Shown here one piece after another: positions 52,687 to 55,143 of a DNA stretch of 55,143 nt; the first letter of the stretch is position 1; each line of letters begins with the position of its first letter. The DNA comes from Ophryocystis elektroscirrha. Lineage: Eukaryota > Apicomplexa > Conoidasida > Neogregarinorida > Ophryocystidae. Position numbers and translations under genes: made by a program. Under the pieces are notes generated by a model. That model saw only the letters and a list, made by a program, of their open reading frames with translations. It was not told where the DNA came from and made no database searches. The DNA is taken from the NCBI GenBank assembly GCA_030141585.1, contig JAQIFP010000020.1, positions 6,405 to 61,547 on the forward strand, read 5' to 3'.

Positions 52687-53765
52687 ATGGATGACCTTGA
52701 ATTAATAAATAAAAGCGCCAATTTGCTAAAAGAAAATCCCTCAGATTATACTTTGTGGTATTTCTAATGTCTTGTTTTTTACAAGATTAGCAACCAAAGA
52801 TGTCAATATTTAACAGCATATTGGGACAAAAACAACGATCAGTATACTTTTATGGAAGAATTAAGTAGCAACATATATATTAATATATATATATATGTAT
52901 AAAAGCCAAAGAAATACCTATATACGCAGACTTCATTCAAGACTTACAAAAAGTAGAGTTAAAGTTATATCAGGTGTAAGTTACAAAAAGCGGCATAATT
53001 TGAACAGACTTATTACTTGATAAAAGTCTCAATTAGTTATGGAGCCATCGTAAATGGTTATTTTTGTATACTATGAAAAATAACTCCGCAAATTTTGATC
53101 AATTTTATTCTAGGGGTATCGATATATCACAAATTATAGTTACAGATATTTCCTATGTTGAACAGTTGCTATCTATGGACGCAAAAAATTATAATGCATG
53201 GATTTACATACAGCATTCTTCAATATACAACAAAGATATTAACGATATTCTAAGGTTAACACAGCGGTTTATTGACCTAGATTTTCGTAACAATAGCGCA
53301 TGGTCCTTGCGGTATTACATGTTTGTTTTGAATTGTATAAATAGACGTTATACTTTTGAAAAATCCATAGAGTCAAAGGATTCAGATATCTTCAACAAAT
53401 TAATAGAACAAGAGTTACAGTAATTCATTCATTAATACACAGTTTATAAAACTTAAGCTTATATGATTATCATATATAAGTAACATTCAAAAAATTTCTT
53501 TAAATTGCTGAAGATTATATTAAAGTATACTCAATAGATATGCATTGGGGCTTTTAAATAAAGATCTTAATAATGAAGGTTTATGGAATTATATTACAAG
53601 TTTTTTTTATGATACTTACTTGGATGATGACTCAAGTATATACAAATACCCAATCAATAGTCCTTTAGGTGAACAAGTAAGACCTTACATTCGTATACGT
53701 AAACTTATTTCATATAAATATTCTATTAAAATATAAATAAAAATATTATAATATATAAATATATA

Positions 53766-53805
<40 letters not shown>

Positions 53806-54070
53806 CAAAATTATAATGGTATAATTATCAAAAGTTTCGAAAATATTTTGATTGCTTTAGGTTTACGAATATTCAAAGACTAAACAGTGTCGATTTGCAC
53901 TGTGGCTTCAATTTTTATTTTTGTTAAATATTGATAAAAAAGAATCTATAAAAGTAATTATTGCTTATATTACTTTATTAATATAGAAATTGAATACACT
54001 AGTTGAATTCGATCCAATACGTGCTTCATATTACAAATACGTTATTGATAATATCACAATTGAAGAATAA
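52687..54070 (+). CDS. FNTA: Protein farnesyl/geranylgeranyltransferase type I alpha subunit
   Basis: Seven exons (52687-52757, 52791-52864, 52906-52973, 53037-53419, 53538-53676, 53861-53953, 53987-54070) join to 303 residues. PFTA repeats are visible: ENPSDYTLC (Trp replaced by Cys), LWSHRKWLFLY, MDAKNYNAWIY, LDFRNNSAWSLRYYMF and NNEGLWNYI. The fourth and the following ELQYALGLLNKDL match human FNTA (DVRNNSVWNQRYF, EVQYTLEMI) better than the Rab enzyme. The alpha subunit pairs with a beta subunit to prenylate CaaX proteins in the cytosol. It is shorter and more divergent than animal FNTA, but it keeps the repeat spacing. Confidence 0.8.
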
Positions 54071-54229
54071 GAATTTCTTTTTTAATTTGGTTTTTTTAAT
54101 ATTGATTAAACTAAAAATTGTACTCAATAATTTATGTAAATATGTGTATTATTTGATTTGATTTGGATATACCAATTATATATAACCAAAAAAAAAAAAA
54201 AAGTTCTGTGGTACCTGCTGTATATATAT

Positions 54230-54783
54230 ATGGGAAAAAGAAAAGCCCGAAATACTTTAACACCTGAACTTGTAATAAAGAAGAATGAAGAATTTGATTA
54301 TAACAATTATAATGATGAGCCAATTTTAAAACCTAAATTTAAAAAGAATGAAGAAATAGATGATATAGATCTTATATGTCAAGTTTTCGGGAAAACCCGT
54401 AAAGAGGTTTTTGATACAGATAAGTCATACGAAGAAACTTTAATTGTTGAAAAAAAAGATAGGTGAAAGATTTGTTTGAATGTTATAGTTTTAATAGAAA
54501 AAAAGAATTGAAAGTGAATAAGAACAATAATAATAAGAAAAAAAAGAAACTTTTTTTAAAAAATTTCCAGATAAAAAAAAAATATAAAAGTCGAAGATCT
54601 GAATTTGAAGACGTTAATCCTCATCCTCCTAAGAATCTGAAGCAACACACAAAAGAGTTTATAAAAAAGTCCATAAAAAATACACCAATTGCACACCACA
54701 AAAATGAAATTGAAAATGTTTTAAATGCATATCAAAAATTAAAAGCCATTAGAAACAATAAAAATAAATCAAAACTAATCTAA
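54230..54783 (+). CDS. Unrecognised lysine/asparagine-rich basic protein
   Basis: Exons 54230-54462 and 54489-54783 join across a 26-nt intron to 175 residues; without this intron the frame breaks. It begins MGKRKARNTLTPELVIKKNE, has an acidic patch, then poly-Asn/Lys and a basic C-terminal half (AHHKNEIENVLNAYQKLKA). Composition resembles nucleolar ribosome-biogenesis factors, and it precedes NSA2, but that is only suggestive. Confidence 0.65.
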
Positions 54784-54823
54784 AAGATTTTAATTTGCCT
54801 AGTTTGACTGTTATAACTAAAAA

Positions 54824-55143
54824 ATGCCACAAAATGAGCACATACGTTTACATCGAAAGCGATTTGGATACAAATTAGACTATTTTGAAAAACAGTAAGT
54901 TTTATATTCAGCAATATTGCTTTTTTTTTTTTTATAATTTAACTAGGAGAAAGAAGCAAGCCAGAGCTCCTCATGAATTATCCGTCAAAGCTCGTAAACT
55001 TCGAGGCATCAAAGCTAAGCTTTTCAATAAGAAAAGATATGTCGAAAAAGTTGAAATGAGAAAAACGTACGTCTAATAACGTTATTTTTTATCCTTCTAC
55101 TCTACTTCTACGAACGCTTCCACTCTACTTCTACTAACGCTTC
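54824..55143 (+). CDS. NSA2: NSA2 ribosome biogenesis protein (5' part, continues past the window)
   Basis: Exon 54824-54894 encodes MPQNEHIRLHRKRFGYKLDY, nearly identical to human NSA2 (MPQNEYIELHRKRYGYRLDY). Exon 2, 54947-55066, gives RKKQARAPHELSVKARKLRG and KAKLFNKKRYVEKVEMRKT. A GTACGT donor follows at 55067, so the TAA at 55076 is inside an intron and not the stop. NSA2 is an S8e-family factor bound to pre-60S particles in the nucleolus. About 200 further residues are expected right of the window. Confidence 0.9.
55098..55143. repeat. 23-bp tandem repeat at the right edge
   Basis: Two copies differing at two positions, unit cactctacttctactaacgc plus ttc, in the NSA2 intron and running off the window. 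It is much GC-richer than surrounding introns. Confidence 0.8.

Overview
The window is nuclear DNA from a very AT-rich eukaryote with compact genes. Most of the roughly 20 protein genes are broken by introns, and many introns are only 26-45 nt. They have GT...AG ends, and when exons are joined at these sites every gene rebuilt in full gives a reading frame that is an exact multiple of three. TAA, TAG and TGA all act as stops, so the code looks standard. Long (TA)n tracts and A/T homopolymers fill the larger introns and the spacers. The protein set (dynactin subunit, HIR-complex subunit, VPS13, GPI mannosyltransferase, prenyltransferase, RNase P subunit) fits a single-celled, possibly parasitic protist or early-branching lineage. 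I cannot name the taxon from sequence alone.

Layout. 1-3.3 kb: 3' part of a FAM135-type (DUF676) serine hydrolase gene (+). 3.5-4.3 kb: unrecognised coiled-coil-like gene (+). 4.7-11.1 kb, all minus: DNAJC8-like spliceosomal J protein, a small unrecognised gene, and cytosolic phenylalanyl-tRNA synthetase alpha. 11.6-11.7 kb: a C/D-box snoRNA candidate on minus. 12.0-13.9 kb: MAF1, repressor of RNA polymerase III (-). 14.3-16.3 kb: PIG-M GPI mannosyltransferase (+), facing RPP21 of RNase P (-) with only 4 bp between them. 16.8-17.6 kb: RNPS1-like SR/RRM splicing protein (+). 17.7-35.3 kb: a huge VPS13 lipid-transfer protein gene (-), interrupted by a 100-N assembly gap. 35.5-36.7 kb: phytol/farnesol-kinase-like membrane enzyme (-). 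37.0-39.5 kb: ASNSD1-like asparagine-synthetase-domain protein (+). 39.7-41.5 kb: a DA1-type LIM metallopeptidase (+). Then a GPATCH4-like G-patch protein (+), proteasome beta1 (+), dynamitin with a tandem-repeat insertion (-), an unrecognised proline-rich protein (-), an Hpc2/ubinuclein-like protein (-), an unrecognised multi-pass membrane protein (+), farnesyl/geranylgeranyl transferase alpha (+), a lysine-rich unrecognised protein (+), and the start of ribosome-biogenesis factor NSA2 (+), which runs off the right edge.

There is no operon logic. These are mainly housekeeping genes for translation, RNA processing, ribosome biogenesis, proteolysis, GPI and prenyl lipid modification, dynein transport, chromatin and lipid transfer. 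The items most worth a second look are the reduced DA1-like peptidase, the snoRNA with a closing stem, the tiny introns (including one probable GC-AG intron and one intron directly after an ATG), a 19-bp perfect inverted repeat just upstream of ASNSD1, and the 12-copy octapeptide repeat inside dynamitin.
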